The notes beneath the pieces were generated by a model. That model was not told where the DNA came from and did no database searches. It saw only the letters and a program-made list of their open reading frames with translations. A DNA stretch of 64,000 nt from Brachybacterium sp036311905 (GTDB taxonomy: Bacteria > Actinomycetota > Actinomycetes > Actinomycetales > Dermabacteraceae): positions 48,724-112,723 of the forward strand of contig NZ_JAZDCH010000001.1 of the NCBI RefSeq assembly GCF_036311905.1, in the 5' to 3' direction. Each line of letters begins with the position of its first letter. Positions within the stretch are counted from its first letter, which is position 1. A program made the translations under genes and the position numbers. Shown here piece by piece: positions 44,015 through 52,039 of this stretch.

Positions 44015-45079
44015 ATGAAGATCTTGTCCGTGGTGGGAGCCCGGCCCCAGTTCGTGAAGCTCGCCGCCGTGGCGGACGCTGCCGCGGAGGCGGAGGGCGT
44101 CGAGCACGTCATCGTCCACACCGGCCAGCACTATGACGCCGCGATGAGCGACGTCTTCTTCGCGGACCTCCGGATCCCCGCCCCCGACGTCAACCTCGGC
44201 AGCGGCTCCGGCACGCACGGCCGCCAGACCGGTTCCATGCTCGCCGCGATGGATGAGGTGCTCGAGGAGCACCGCCCGGACTGGGTGCTCGTCTACGGCG
44301 ACACCAACTCGACCCTCGCGGGCACCCTCTCCGCGGTGAAGATGCACCTCAAGGTCGCCCACCTCGAGGCAGGCCTGCGCTCCTTCAACCGCCGCATGCC
44401 CGAGGAGCACAACCGGGTCCTCACCGACCACGCCGCCGACCTCCTTCTCGCCCCGACGGAGGTCGCCCGCGAGCACCTCACCGCCGAGGGCCTCGCGGAG
44501 CGCACGGTCGTCGTCGGCGATGTCATGACCGACGTCTGCCTGCGCGTCGCCGCCGCCGTCCGGGACCAGCCGCTGAGGCTCCTCGAGGGGATCGACCCCG
44601 CGGAGGAGTTCGCCGTGGCGACGATCCACCGCGCCGACAACACCGACGACCCCGAACGGCTGCGCGAGATCGTCCGCGGCCTCCAGTCCCTCGACATGCC
44701 GCTCGCGCTCTTCGCGCACCCGCGGCTCGTGGCGAAGGCCGCGGAAGCGGGCATCGAGCTCGCCGGCGGCGCCGTCCGCGTGGGTGAACCGCTCGCCTAC
44801 CCGGACCTCGTGGCCGCCGTGCAGCGCGCCCGCGCCGTCGTCACCGACTCCGGTGGTCTGCAGAAGGAGGCGTATCTGCTGGGTGCGCCCTGCACGACCG
44901 TCCGCACCGAGACCGAATGGGTCGAGACCCTCGAGAACGGGTGGAACCAGCTGGTCGCAGATCCCGCCGGCCTCCCCGCGGCCGTCGGCCGTCCCCGCCC
45001 CACCGCGGACCGCCCGGACCACTACGGCGACGGGCGTGCCGCCCAGCGCGTCGTCGCGCTGCTGCAGGAGCGCGCCTGA
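44015..45079 (+). CDS. Non-hydrolysing UDP-sugar 2-epimerase, WbpI-like
   Basis: Inverts C2 of a UDP-2-acetamido sugar (gluco to manno), 354 aa, GT-B-like fold. The sequence favours WbpI over WecB: GARPQFVK, HTGQHYDAAMSDVFF, VYGDTNSTLAG, AGLRSFNRRMPEEHNR, TDSGGLQKEAYLLG and RTETEWVETL. WbpI acts on UDP-2,3-diacetamido-2,3-dideoxy-glucuronate, matching the amino-sugar genes at 30.8-33.6 kb. The ATG at 44015 follows AGGAGGA and is preferred to the open frame from 43907. The next glycosyltransferase starts on its stop codon (TGATG). Confidence 0.9.
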   Translation: MKILSVVGARPQFVKLAAVADAAAEAEGVEHVIVHTGQHYDAAMSDVFFADLRIPAPDVNLGSGSGTHGRQTGSMLAAMDEVLEEHRPDWVLVYGDTNSTLAGTLSAVKMHLKVAHLEAGLRSFNRRMPEEHNRVLTDHAADLLLAPTEVAREHLTAEGLAERTVVVGDVMTDVCLRVAAAVRDQPLRLLEGIDPAEEFAVATIHRADNTDDPERLREIVRGLQSLDMPLALFAHPRLVAKAAEAGIELAGGAVRVGEPLAYPDLVAAVQRARAVVTDSGGLQKEAYLLGAPCTTVRTETEWVETLENGWNQLVADPAGLPAAVGRPRPTADRPDHYGDGRAAQRVVALLQERA

Positions 45080-46251
45080 TGAGCCGCCGCCCCACCGACC
45101 CGCCGCGCGTCGTCGTCGCGACCCGCGTGTTCACGCCCGAGCCGGTCGCCGCCGCGTTCCGCCAGGAGGCACTTGTGCGGGCCCTCGAGAAGGCCGGCTG
45201 CGAGGTGTCCGTGCTCACGACCCGCCCGCCGCGCGGCACCGTCGGAAAGGACCGTGTGCACGGTGTCTCCCGCTTTCCCGTCAAGCGAGACCACCAGCAG
45301 CAGGTGCGCGGCTACGTCTCCTACATGAGCTTCGACGTGCCCCTCGCGCTGCGCCTGCTGCTGCGGCGCCGGCCCGACGTCATCGTGGCGGAGCCGCCGC
45401 CCACCACCGGTATCGTCGCGACCGTGCTCGGCGTGCTGCGGCGCGTGCCTACCGTCTTCTACGCGGCGGATATCTGGTCCGACGCCTCCGAGAGCGTCGA
45501 CAGCGTGCCCCGCGCAGTCGTCGCGGGCGTGCGGCTGATGGAGACCACCACCTGGCGTCGCGCCGCGAAGGTCCTTACGATCTCGACTGGCGTCGACGAC
45601 CGCGTCGCGGCGCTGATCGGCCGGCGCTCCTCGCTGACCATGGTCGGCAACGGCATCGACACGGACACCTTCACGGTCGACGGCCCCGCCCCTGAGGAGG
45701 CCGGACCCTATTTCGTCTACGGCGGCACCGTCTCGGAGTGGCAGGGAGCGGACATCTTCGTCGAGGCCTTCGCCAGGCTCCGCGCCGAGCGCCCCGAAGC
45801 GCGGCTGCTGTTTTTCTCCGAGGGCAGCGGCAAGGAGGATCTCGCCGCGATGGTCGAGCGGCAGGGGATCGAGGGCATCGAGTTCCGCGGCCGGCTCGCC
45901 CCTGCGGAGATGTCCCGCATGCTTCGCGGCGCCGTCGCCGGACTCAGTTCGATCACCCCGGGCCTGGGCTACGAGTTCGCGTTGCCCACGAAGATCTACG
46001 CGGCCACCGCCTCCGGCACCCCCGTCGTGCACGCGGGCGAGGGCGCGGCCTTTGAGCGGATCCGCGACGGCGGGCTCGGGTGGGCGAGCGAGTATGACCC
46101 CGAGCAGGTCGCGGACGCGATGCGCGCCGCACTCGACGGGGAGGACCGTCCCCCGACGGAGCACCTGCGGGAGTGGACCCTCGAGCACGCCTCGCTGCAG
46201 GGGGCCGCCGCCCGCGCCGCCGCCGCCGTGATGGAGGCCGCGGGCTGCTGA
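45079..46251 (+). CDS. GT4-family glycosyltransferase (WbuB-like)
   Basis: 390 aa GT-B enzyme. N-domain RVVVATRVFTPEPVAAAFRQ and DVIVAEPPPTTGIVATV; C-domain YFVYGGTVSEWQGADIFVEA and donor-site region ITPGLGYEFALPTKIYAATASGT. It resembles WbuB-type transferases that often add amino-uronic sugars. Being fused by TGATG to the 2-epimerase gene, it is the best candidate to use the epimerase product. That assignment is inference from position. Confidence 0.83.
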   Translation: MSRRPTDPPRVVVATRVFTPEPVAAAFRQEALVRALEKAGCEVSVLTTRPPRGTVGKDRVHGVSRFPVKRDHQQQVRGYVSYMSFDVPLALRLLLRRRPDVIVAEPPPTTGIVATVLGVLRRVPTVFYAADIWSDASESVDSVPRAVVAGVRLMETTTWRRAAKVLTISTGVDDRVAALIGRRSSLTMVGNGIDTDTFTVDGPAPEEAGPYFVYGGTVSEWQGADIFVEAFARLRAERPEARLLFFSEGSGKEDLAAMVERQGIEGIEFRGRLAPAEMSRMLRGAVAGLSSITPGLGYEFALPTKIYAATASGTPVVHAGEGAAFERIRDGGLGWASEYDPEQVADAMRAALDGEDRPPTEHLREWTLEHASLQGAAARAAAAVMEAAGC

Positions 46252-46297
46252 GCACGCCCGCGGCGGGGCCAGTGCGGCGCCCAGGACGGGGCCGGGT

Positions 46298-47422
46298 TCA
46301 GAAGATGAGCCGCAGCCCCGGCACCCGCTGCGCGACCAGCGCGACGGCGAAGGACACCGGCACGGTGGTGAGCCACACCGTCGCCATCTGCCACAGGTCG
46401 TAGCCCTCGAGAGCGGGAATCTGCCGCAGCAGCACGAGCACCGCGAAGTGCACGAGGAACACCCCGAAGGTCGCGTTGCCGAGCGCCCGCAGCCAGGCTT
46501 GGGCCCGCTCTCCTACCCTCCACGACCCGGTGAGCGAGGCGAGAGCAACGAAGAGCAGCAGCGCGTAGACCATGACACTCGGCGAGGTGTAGTCCGGCCG
46601 GAGCGTGCGCACCAGCAGGGAACCGCCGTCGTCCCGTCCCGCCTCGTACAGCCAGGTCAGCGCGGCGATCGCGAAGGGCGTCGTCGACAGGGCCGCGAGC
46701 GCCCAGCGGCGCGGGACGGGCGCCACGATCGCCGCCCGGCCAATCACGAAGTATCCCGCGAAAGCCATCCAGTAGGTGAGCGAACCGGGCTCGATCGGTC
46801 GATGGGAGTCCAGCCCCTCGATGCTCGGCTGTCGGGTCAGGTACGGCACCGCGAAGGCGAGAGCCGTCCACGCGCAGGCGAGCAGTCCCAGACCCCACGC
46901 ACGATAGCTCTCCTGCTCCGGCACCGCGTGCAGGAAGGAGGCGATCACGGGCGCGATCACGTAGAGCCCGGCGATCGCCCACAGGAAGTACAGATGGGTG
47001 AAGGTCTTGCCGGTGATGACCTGGTCGATCGCCGTGCCGACGCTCATCTCCGCCCCCGCGAGGTGACCGATGACGAGCATGTAAAACGCTGACCACACCA
47101 CGAGCGCGGGCAGGATCCGCACCGCCCGCTGCCGCCAGAAGGCGCCGGGGCCGCGGCGCAGCGCCGAGGGGTGGAGGTTCAGAGCCCCCGCCATCATGAG
47201 GAACACCGGCACGGCCGCGGAAGCCGCCATGTCCACCGCCGTGATGCCGAGCGGCGTCGTACCGTCGGCGACTCCGCCGCCCACGACGTGAACACTGACG
47301 ACGCCGAGGATTGCGACGATCCGGATCACGTCGAGCGCCGGCACGTACTCCCGGCGCCGGGGCGCGGGAGACGCCGGCGGCTTCGCGGCGGGATGAGCGA
47401 GGTCCTTGGCGGGAGGGGTCAC
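46298..47422 (-). CDS. Acyltransferase-3 family membrane O-acyltransferase
   Basis: 374 aa, about ten membrane helices (OafA/YrhL-like, Acyl_transf_3). The N-terminal helix contains LDVIRIVAILGVVSVHVV with the family's conserved catalytic-type His; an Arg-containing loop (WRQRAVRIL) follows helix 2-3. It probably acetylates a surface glycan from cytosolic acetyl-CoA. Start GTG 47422 overlaps the stop of the DUF6541 gene (GTGA). It is the last gene of the minus-strand string starting at wbpA, and convergent with the preceding glycosyltransferase across 46 bases. Confidence 0.87.
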   Translation of the reverse strand: MTPPAKDLAHPAAKPPASPAPRRREYVPALDVIRIVAILGVVSVHVVGGGVADGTTPLGITAVDMAASAAVPVFLMMAGALNLHPSALRRGPGAFWRQRAVRILPALVVWSAFYMLVIGHLAGAEMSVGTAIDQVITGKTFTHLYFLWAIAGLYVIAPVIASFLHAVPEQESYRAWGLGLLACAWTALAFAVPYLTRQPSIEGLDSHRPIEPGSLTYWMAFAGYFVIGRAAIVAPVPRRWALAALSTTPFAIAALTWLYEAGRDDGGSLLVRTLRPDYTSPSVMVYALLLFVALASLTGSWRVGERAQAWLRALGNATFGVFLVHFAVLVLLRQIPALEGYDLWQMATVWLTTVPVSFAVALVAQRVPGLRLIF

Positions 47423-49377
47423 GTGCTCCCTTCGCAGTCGACGGCGATGAGGCGGGAATGGTCGGTCTCGAACACCACGGTGCCGATAGCAGGATCGGCC
47501 CGGTTGACGAGGTCGAAGGTCGTGGACCACTGGTAGGTGATTTGCTCCTGGTAGATGTAGCCCACGCCCGCTTCGTGCAGCAGATCGCACACCTCGGTTG
47601 CGGGCACCTCGCCGTTCGAGCCGGAGAGGGCGTACAGCAGCGCCCGGTCCGCGTTCTCGAGCGCCATGCCCGCGACCGGGAAGTACACCTGCTGCCCGTG
47701 GATCGCGTACATGTGCGCGGCGCCGGAGAAGGGGCTCGCGAGCACCTTGAGGGAATGGTCCATGGAGGGATCCGCGGCGGCCCAGGCCTCGAGCTCGTCC
47801 TGCTGCAGGAAGCGACCGCGCCCCGAGTACTCCGCTGCGAGGTTCTTCGCGGCGTTGTCGGCGCGGGTCGGGATCGAGGCGCCGACCGCGACGACGGCGA
47901 CGAGGACCAGCACCAGGCCGATCGCCCGGCGCGGCAGGGAGGCGTGGCCCGTGCTGCCTGCCCGTTCGAGCAGGGAGTGCCACGCGCGCAGCCCGGGGAC
48001 CAGCAGCAGCACGGACAACATGGCGAGCGGCATCGAGAGCCGGTCCTGCCCGCGGTACCAGAGGGCGGAGAGGTTGAGGGACGAGTCGAGGGCGGCGTCG
48101 AGATAGAGCACCGCCACCACGATCCAGGCCACCGCGACCCAGCGTGCCCCGCTGCGCAGCGAGGTGACGAGTCCGGGCCACCACACCGCGGCGAGGACCA
48201 CGCCGAGCGCCATCGGCCACACCGTCAGCAGGCCCAGCAGGATCTCCCCGAGCGCCGACCACCAGGGCACCTGCAGGCCACCGGTGAAGTCGGTGACCGA
48301 GGAGCCCAGCGGAGTGGTGCCGGCGACGATCACCGGGGCGATCACGACCAGCGGCACGAGGGCGAGCAGGGGACGGCGGCGCAGGGCGGGCGCCATGGTG
48401 CAGGCGGTGAGCACGGCGACCAGCACCAGGGCCAGGAGCGCGACGTTGGGGTGCAGCTGGCCGAGGCCGAGCAACGCGAATGCGGCGAGGGCCAGGGCGG
48501 CGAGGGCGGGGCGGAGCCGTGCACGGTCCCCGCGCGGCGCGTCGTCGGAGGAGAGCAGGAGGGCGGGGGAGAGCACCTGCCATAGGGCGAGGACCGCCGC
48601 GAGCGCCCCGGGGAGGGCCGCGAACCCCGTGAGGTTCGGGATCGCCGAGAGATGGATCCACTCGTCCACGGGGGCGGCCGGCACGATCGCCGCCCCGATC
48701 CCGGCGGCGAAGGGGGCCCACGGCACGGCGGGGAACACCGTACGGGCCAGGAGCGCCGTCCCCAGGATCCAGGGGAGCACGGCGAGGGCCAGCACCGCTC
48801 CGTTCAGCAGGATCGGCACCTCCACGCCGGGCACGGAGGAGGCCAGCGCGTGGAAGCCCGCGGGATAGGCCGTGGGGGTCCCGGCGGTGTTGGAGACGGA
48901 GCCGAGATCCAGGCTCGAGGCGGTGCCGGTCTCCCGGATCCGCTGCAGCGCCGAGAGGTGGTACAGCGTGTCCCAGCGCTCGAGGACGGCATCGGGACGA
49001 CGGCCCTGCAGCAGGATCGGTCCCAGGGAGACCACCAGGGCCACGAGCATCCACAGGGGGGCGAGGGGCACTGTGTGTGGGGGCATGAGCGGTCCGTCGA
49101 GACCGGTCGACGGCAGGCGCACGCCGAGCCGGCGCAGCAGCAGCGCCGCCGCGGTGAGCAGCGCGCCGCACCCCAGCAGCGGCAGCAGCGACCAGGGGAT
49201 CCCGAGGAAGGGGGAGATCAGGGCCGCGAGCCCCGCCGTCGCGGCGCCGACGGCCGGCGCTACGGCGAGGGACAGCAGGCGCGAGCCGCCGAGGGCTCGG
49301 GGGATCGCGTAGCCGGGAAGATAGGCGGCCGCGAGGACGACCGCGACCGCGATCAGCAGCTGGGCGAGGTCGCTCAT
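47419..49377 (-). CDS. DUF6541-type polytopic membrane protein, candidate GT-C enzyme
   Basis: 652 aa with about a dozen membrane helices. The first large outer loop has ERWDTLYHLSALQRIRE and AYPAGFHALAS, matching D-[ST]-x-[YF]-H-L and YPA in the other DUF6541 protein at 35110-37113. The C-terminal region is an outside domain with a repeated Cys (one in EVCDLLHEAG, one near the end in VDCEG). It may transfer sugars from a polyprenyl-phosphate donor on the outer face; this is a structural guess. Coupled by ATGA to the DUF2304 gene and by GTGA to the acyltransferase. Confidence 0.78.
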   Translation of the reverse strand: MSDLAQLLIAVAVVLAAAYLPGYAIPRALGGSRLLSLAVAPAVGAATAGLAALISPFLGIPWSLLPLLGCGALLTAAALLLRRLGVRLPSTGLDGPLMPPHTVPLAPLWMLVALVVSLGPILLQGRRPDAVLERWDTLYHLSALQRIRETGTASSLDLGSVSNTAGTPTAYPAGFHALASSVPGVEVPILLNGAVLALAVLPWILGTALLARTVFPAVPWAPFAAGIGAAIVPAAPVDEWIHLSAIPNLTGFAALPGALAAVLALWQVLSPALLLSSDDAPRGDRARLRPALAALALAAFALLGLGQLHPNVALLALVLVAVLTACTMAPALRRRPLLALVPLVVIAPVIVAGTTPLGSSVTDFTGGLQVPWWSALGEILLGLLTVWPMALGVVLAAVWWPGLVTSLRSGARWVAVAWIVVAVLYLDAALDSSLNLSALWYRGQDRLSMPLAMLSVLLLVPGLRAWHSLLERAGSTGHASLPRRAIGLVLVLVAVVAVGASIPTRADNAAKNLAAEYSGRGRFLQQDELEAWAAADPSMDHSLKVLASPFSGAAHMYAIHGQQVYFPVAGMALENADRALLYALSGSNGEVPATEVCDLLHEAGVGYIYQEQITYQWSTTFDLVNRADPAIGTVVFETDHSRLIAVDCEGST

Positions 49378-49802
49378 CCGTCCTGGGGGGTCCCGAGGGC
49401 GCGGGCGCGGTAGTCACCGGGCTGCTCGGCCTCGTCGAGGGCGAGCCGGCGCGCGAGATAGGTGGTGCGCTTCTCCGCGGCCTTGGTGCGCGCCTCCTGG
49501 AGGGCGAGGAAGCCGAGCAGCACGAGCACCGTCGCGTACAGCAGCAGGTCCGCGCCGCGGCCCACGCCCACGAGGTTCGCGACTCGGCTGAGCATCCCGG
49601 GGAACAGCACGGTCGCGACCGCGAACACCGCGAAGGCGATGATCAGCAGACGGCGCACCGCGAGCTGCTTCGCCCCGCGCTTCACGAACAGCCAGCCGAC
49701 GATCACCACGATGCCCAGCACGAGCACGAGCTGGATGATGAAGGTGCGGCTGCTCACCCCGAGCGCGGGGCCGAGGGCGATCAGCTGGTCCAGGCCCTCC
49801 AC
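49374..49802 (-). CDS. DUF2304-family small membrane protein
   Basis: 142 aa with three hydrophobic helices (about 20-42, 50-68, 83-100) and a charged cytosolic tail, the layout of DUF2304 proteins. Members of this family are often found next to polyprenyl-phosphate-sugar synthases of the GT2 family, and one such GT2 is at 51283. It may assist or flip the lipid-linked sugar, but no function is established. GTG start with AGGAGG 9 bases upstream, inside the end of the wbpA-like gene. Confidence 0.82.
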   Translation of the reverse strand: MEGLDQLIALGPALGVSSRTFIIQLVLVLGIVVIVGWLFVKRGAKQLAVRRLLIIAFAVFAVATVLFPGMLSRVANLVGVGRGADLLLYATVLVLLGFLALQEARTKAAEKRTTYLARRLALDEAEQPGDYRARALGTPQDG

Positions 49803-49806
49803 CGTC

Positions 49807-51132
49807 TCAGGCCTCCTCGGCCTGCTGGTGGGTGGAGGCGGAGCCGTCGCCGAGGACGAGGCGGGGGGTGCCTGCCCAGTTCTCGGCGGTGGTGATGTTG
49901 CGTCCGTCTACGATGAGCTTCACGCCGGGCACGTCGGCGGAGCCGATCTCCGCGTACTCGGGGTGGTTGGTCTGCACGATCACGAGGTCCGCGGCGTCGC
50001 CGATCGTGTAGGGATCCCAGCCGAAGCCGCGGAGCTCCTCGGCGTCGTAGAAGGTGTCGTGGACCGCGACCTCGGCGCCCCGTGCGCGTAGCTCCTCGAC
50101 CACGGGGAAGACGCCGGAGAACGCGGTCTCCTTGACCCCGGTGCGGTAGGACGCGCCGAGCACCACGGCCTTCAGCCCCTCGAGGGAGCCGAGCAGGTTC
50201 GCGGCCCGCTCGACGAGGTGCGCGGGGACCGAGGCGTTCAGGGTGCGGGCGGTGCGCACGGTGGTCGCGTTCGGGTCGGTGGAGAGGTACAGCCGCGGGT
50301 ACACGGGGATGCAGTGGCCGCCGACGGCGATGCCGGGCTGGTGGATGTGCGAGTACGGCTGCGAGTTGGAGGCCTCGATGACCTTGTACACGTCGATGCC
50401 GTTGTCCTGCGCGAACAGGGCGAACTCGTTCGCCAGCGCGATGTTCACGTCGCGGTAGGTGGTCTCGGCGAGCTTCGCCAGCTCGGAGGCCTCGGGCGAG
50501 CCGAGGTCCCACACCCCGTTGGGGCGGGGGAGGTCGGAGCGCTCGTCGAAGGTCAGCGCCGACTCGTAGAAGGCGCGGGCACGGGCTGTGCCCTCTTCGG
50601 AGATCGCGCCGATGAGCTTGGGGTACTTGCGCAGGTCCGCGAACACGCGACCGGTCAGGACCCGCTCGGGGGAGAAGACGGCGTAGAAGTCCTGGGACTC
50701 CTTCAACCCGGAGATCTCCTCGATCATCGGCACGAAGCGGGTGCGCAGGGTGCCGACGGGGAGGGTGGTCTCGTAGGAGACGAGCGTGCCGGGGGTGAGG
50801 TGCTCGGCCAGGGAACGGGTCGCCGCGTCCATCCACGCGAAGTCCGGCTCCCACGTCGCGTCGTTCACGAAGAGGGGGACGACGATCACCACGGCGTCGG
50901 CGCCGGGGATCGCCTCGGCGTAGTCGGTGGTCGCGCGGAGCTTCCCGGCGGGGACCAGCTCGGCGAGCTTCTCCTGGAGGTGGGCCTCCCCGGGGAAGGG
51001 CTCGGTCGCCTGGTTGATCAGCTCGACCTGGCGGGCGCTCACGTCCACGCCGATCACCTCGTGGCCGGCGTCCGCGAACTGCACCGCGAGCGGCAGGCCG
51101 ATCTTCCCGAGGGCGACGACAGCGGTCTTCAT
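49807..51132 (-). CDS. UDP-N-acetylhexosamine 6-dehydrogenase (WbpA/WecC-like)
   Basis: Four-electron NAD+-dependent oxidation of C6 of UDP-GlcNAc (WbpA) or UDP-ManNAc (WecC) to the uronic acid. 441 aa, standard three-domain UDP-sugar dehydrogenase. The Rossmann motif reads ALGKIG, with Ala for the usual first Gly. The catalytic Cys is C274 in VGGHCIPVYP. The Lys region KLAETTYRDVNIALAN lies in the central helix. The ATG at 51132 follows GAAGGAG, so the longer open frame is discarded. With the WbpI-like 2-epimerase in the same locus, UDP-GlcNAc is the more likely substrate. It heads a four-gene string with DUF2304, DUF6541 and acyltransferase genes. Confidence 0.9.
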   Translation of the reverse strand: MKTAVVALGKIGLPLAVQFADAGHEVIGVDVSARQVELINQATEPFPGEAHLQEKLAELVPAGKLRATTDYAEAIPGADAVVIVVPLFVNDATWEPDFAWMDAATRSLAEHLTPGTLVSYETTLPVGTLRTRFVPMIEEISGLKESQDFYAVFSPERVLTGRVFADLRKYPKLIGAISEEGTARARAFYESALTFDERSDLPRPNGVWDLGSPEASELAKLAETTYRDVNIALANEFALFAQDNGIDVYKVIEASNSQPYSHIHQPGIAVGGHCIPVYPRLYLSTDPNATTVRTARTLNASVPAHLVERAANLLGSLEGLKAVVLGASYRTGVKETAFSGVFPVVEELRARGAEVAVHDTFYDAEELRGFGWDPYTIGDAADLVIVQTNHPEYAEIGSADVPGVKLIVDGRNITTAENWAGTPRLVLGDGSASTHQQAEEA

Positions 51133-51160
51133 GGGTACTCCTTCTCGGCGCCGTGGCGCG

Positions 51161-51172
51161 CCGCACGTGCGG
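51161..51172. promoter_or_regulatory. 12-bp perfect palindrome upstream of the wbpA-like gene
   Basis: CCGCACGTGCGG is self-complementary and lies 29 bases before the wbpA-like start in the divergent gap. Operator or leader hairpin; no further evidence. Confidence 0.3.
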
Positions 51173-51207
51173 GGATGACCGCTCGGGGGCGGCCCACCGT
51201 GACAGGG

Positions 51208-51213
51208 TATCCT
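51208..51213 (+). promoter_or_regulatory. -10 element (TATCCT) for the GT2 gene
   Basis: TATCCT after a GTGACAGGG run is the best -10 match in the divergent gap. It would give a leader of about 65 bases holding the hairpin at 51211-51240 and the GGAGGAG ribosome site. Confidence 0.4.
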
Positions 51214-51240
51214 CATCGGCCGTCGCCGACCTCGATGAGG
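51211..51240 (+). other. Leader hairpin (8-bp arms) before the GT2 gene
   Basis: CCTCATCG (51211-51218) pairs perfectly with CGATGAGG (51233-51240) around a 14-base loop. It overlaps the end of the -10 element, so it may be an operator rather than an RNA structure. Confidence 0.35.
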
Positions 51241-51282
51241 CGCGCCGCCCGTCGACACGTCGCCAGCACCGGAGGAGAGCCT

Positions 51283-52017
51283 GTGAGCAAGACCGAGCCC
51301 CCGGGCGAGCAGGGCCCCGCGGGCGCCTCCGCACCCCCCGCCTCGCCCGGCGCCGACAGCACCTGGTTCGTGGTGCCGATGTTCAACGAGGGCGAGGTCG
51401 TGGGCGACGTCATCCGCGCCCTGCGCACCCGGTACCCGCTCGTGGTGTGCGTCGACGACGGCAGCGAGGACGACTGCGGCAGGATCGCCGCCGAGGCCGG
51501 TGCCGTCGTGGTCCGCCATCCCTACAACATGGGGCAGGGCGCCGCGCTCAAGACCGGCATCGACTACGCGCTCCGCGATCCGCGGATGCGGCAGATCGTG
51601 ACCTTCGACTCGGACGGCCAGCACCAGGTCGACGACGCCGCCTCGATGATCGCGATGCGGGAGGCGGAAGGGGTCGACGTCGTGCTCGGATCCCGCTTCC
51701 TCGACTCCCGTACGAAGCCGGGCCTGATCAAGCGCCTCGTGCTGCGCGGCGCAGTCTGGTACTCGAACCTCACCTCCGGGGTGAAGCTGACCGACGCCCA
51801 CAACGGCCTGCGGGTGCTGGGCCGGGACGCCTGCGAGAAGATCACCATCGAGCAGAACCGGATGGCGCACGCCTCGGAGCTGGTCGAGGAGATCGGTCGC
51901 CATGAGCTGACGGTGCGCGAGCACCCGGTGCACATCCTCTACACCGATTACTCCCGGGCGAAGGGGCAGTCGGTGCTGAACTCGGTGAACATCGTCATCG
52001 ACATGCTCTTCCGCTGA
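51283..52017 (+). CDS. GT2 glycosyltransferase, polyprenyl-phosphate sugar synthase type
   Basis: 244 aa, GT-A fold, similar in plan to dolichol-phosphate mannose synthases. After a 25-residue Pro-rich leader: FVVPMFNEGEVVGDVI, CVDDGSED, the HPYNMGQGAALKTGI segment and the catalytic DSDGQHQ. It has no C-terminal membrane helices. It would load a sugar onto polyprenyl phosphate at the inner face for a GT-C enzyme outside. The DUF2304 and DUF6541 genes lie just across the divergent promoter. Start GTG after GGAGGAG. Confidence 0.86.
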   Translation: MSKTEPPGEQGPAGASAPPASPGADSTWFVVPMFNEGEVVGDVIRALRTRYPLVVCVDDGSEDDCGRIAAEAGAVVVRHPYNMGQGAALKTGIDYALRDPRMRQIVTFDSDGQHQVDDAASMIAMREAEGVDVVLGSRFLDSRTKPGLIKRLVLRGAVWYSNLTSGVKLTDAHNGLRVLGRDACEKITIEQNRMAHASELVEEIGRHELTVREHPVHILYTDYSRAKGQSVLNSVNIVIDMLFR

Positions 52018-52039
52018 CCCGTCCCCGGAGCGGCGGCCC

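Noticed and set aside
44015..51132. WecB/WecC (UDP-ManNAc and ManNAcA) reading of the epimerase and dehydrogenase
   Set aside because: Kept as an alternative only. The epimerase has WbpI-type segments (GARPQFVK, HTGQHYD, GLRSFNRRMPEE), and amino-sugar genes of the diacetamido pathway are present.
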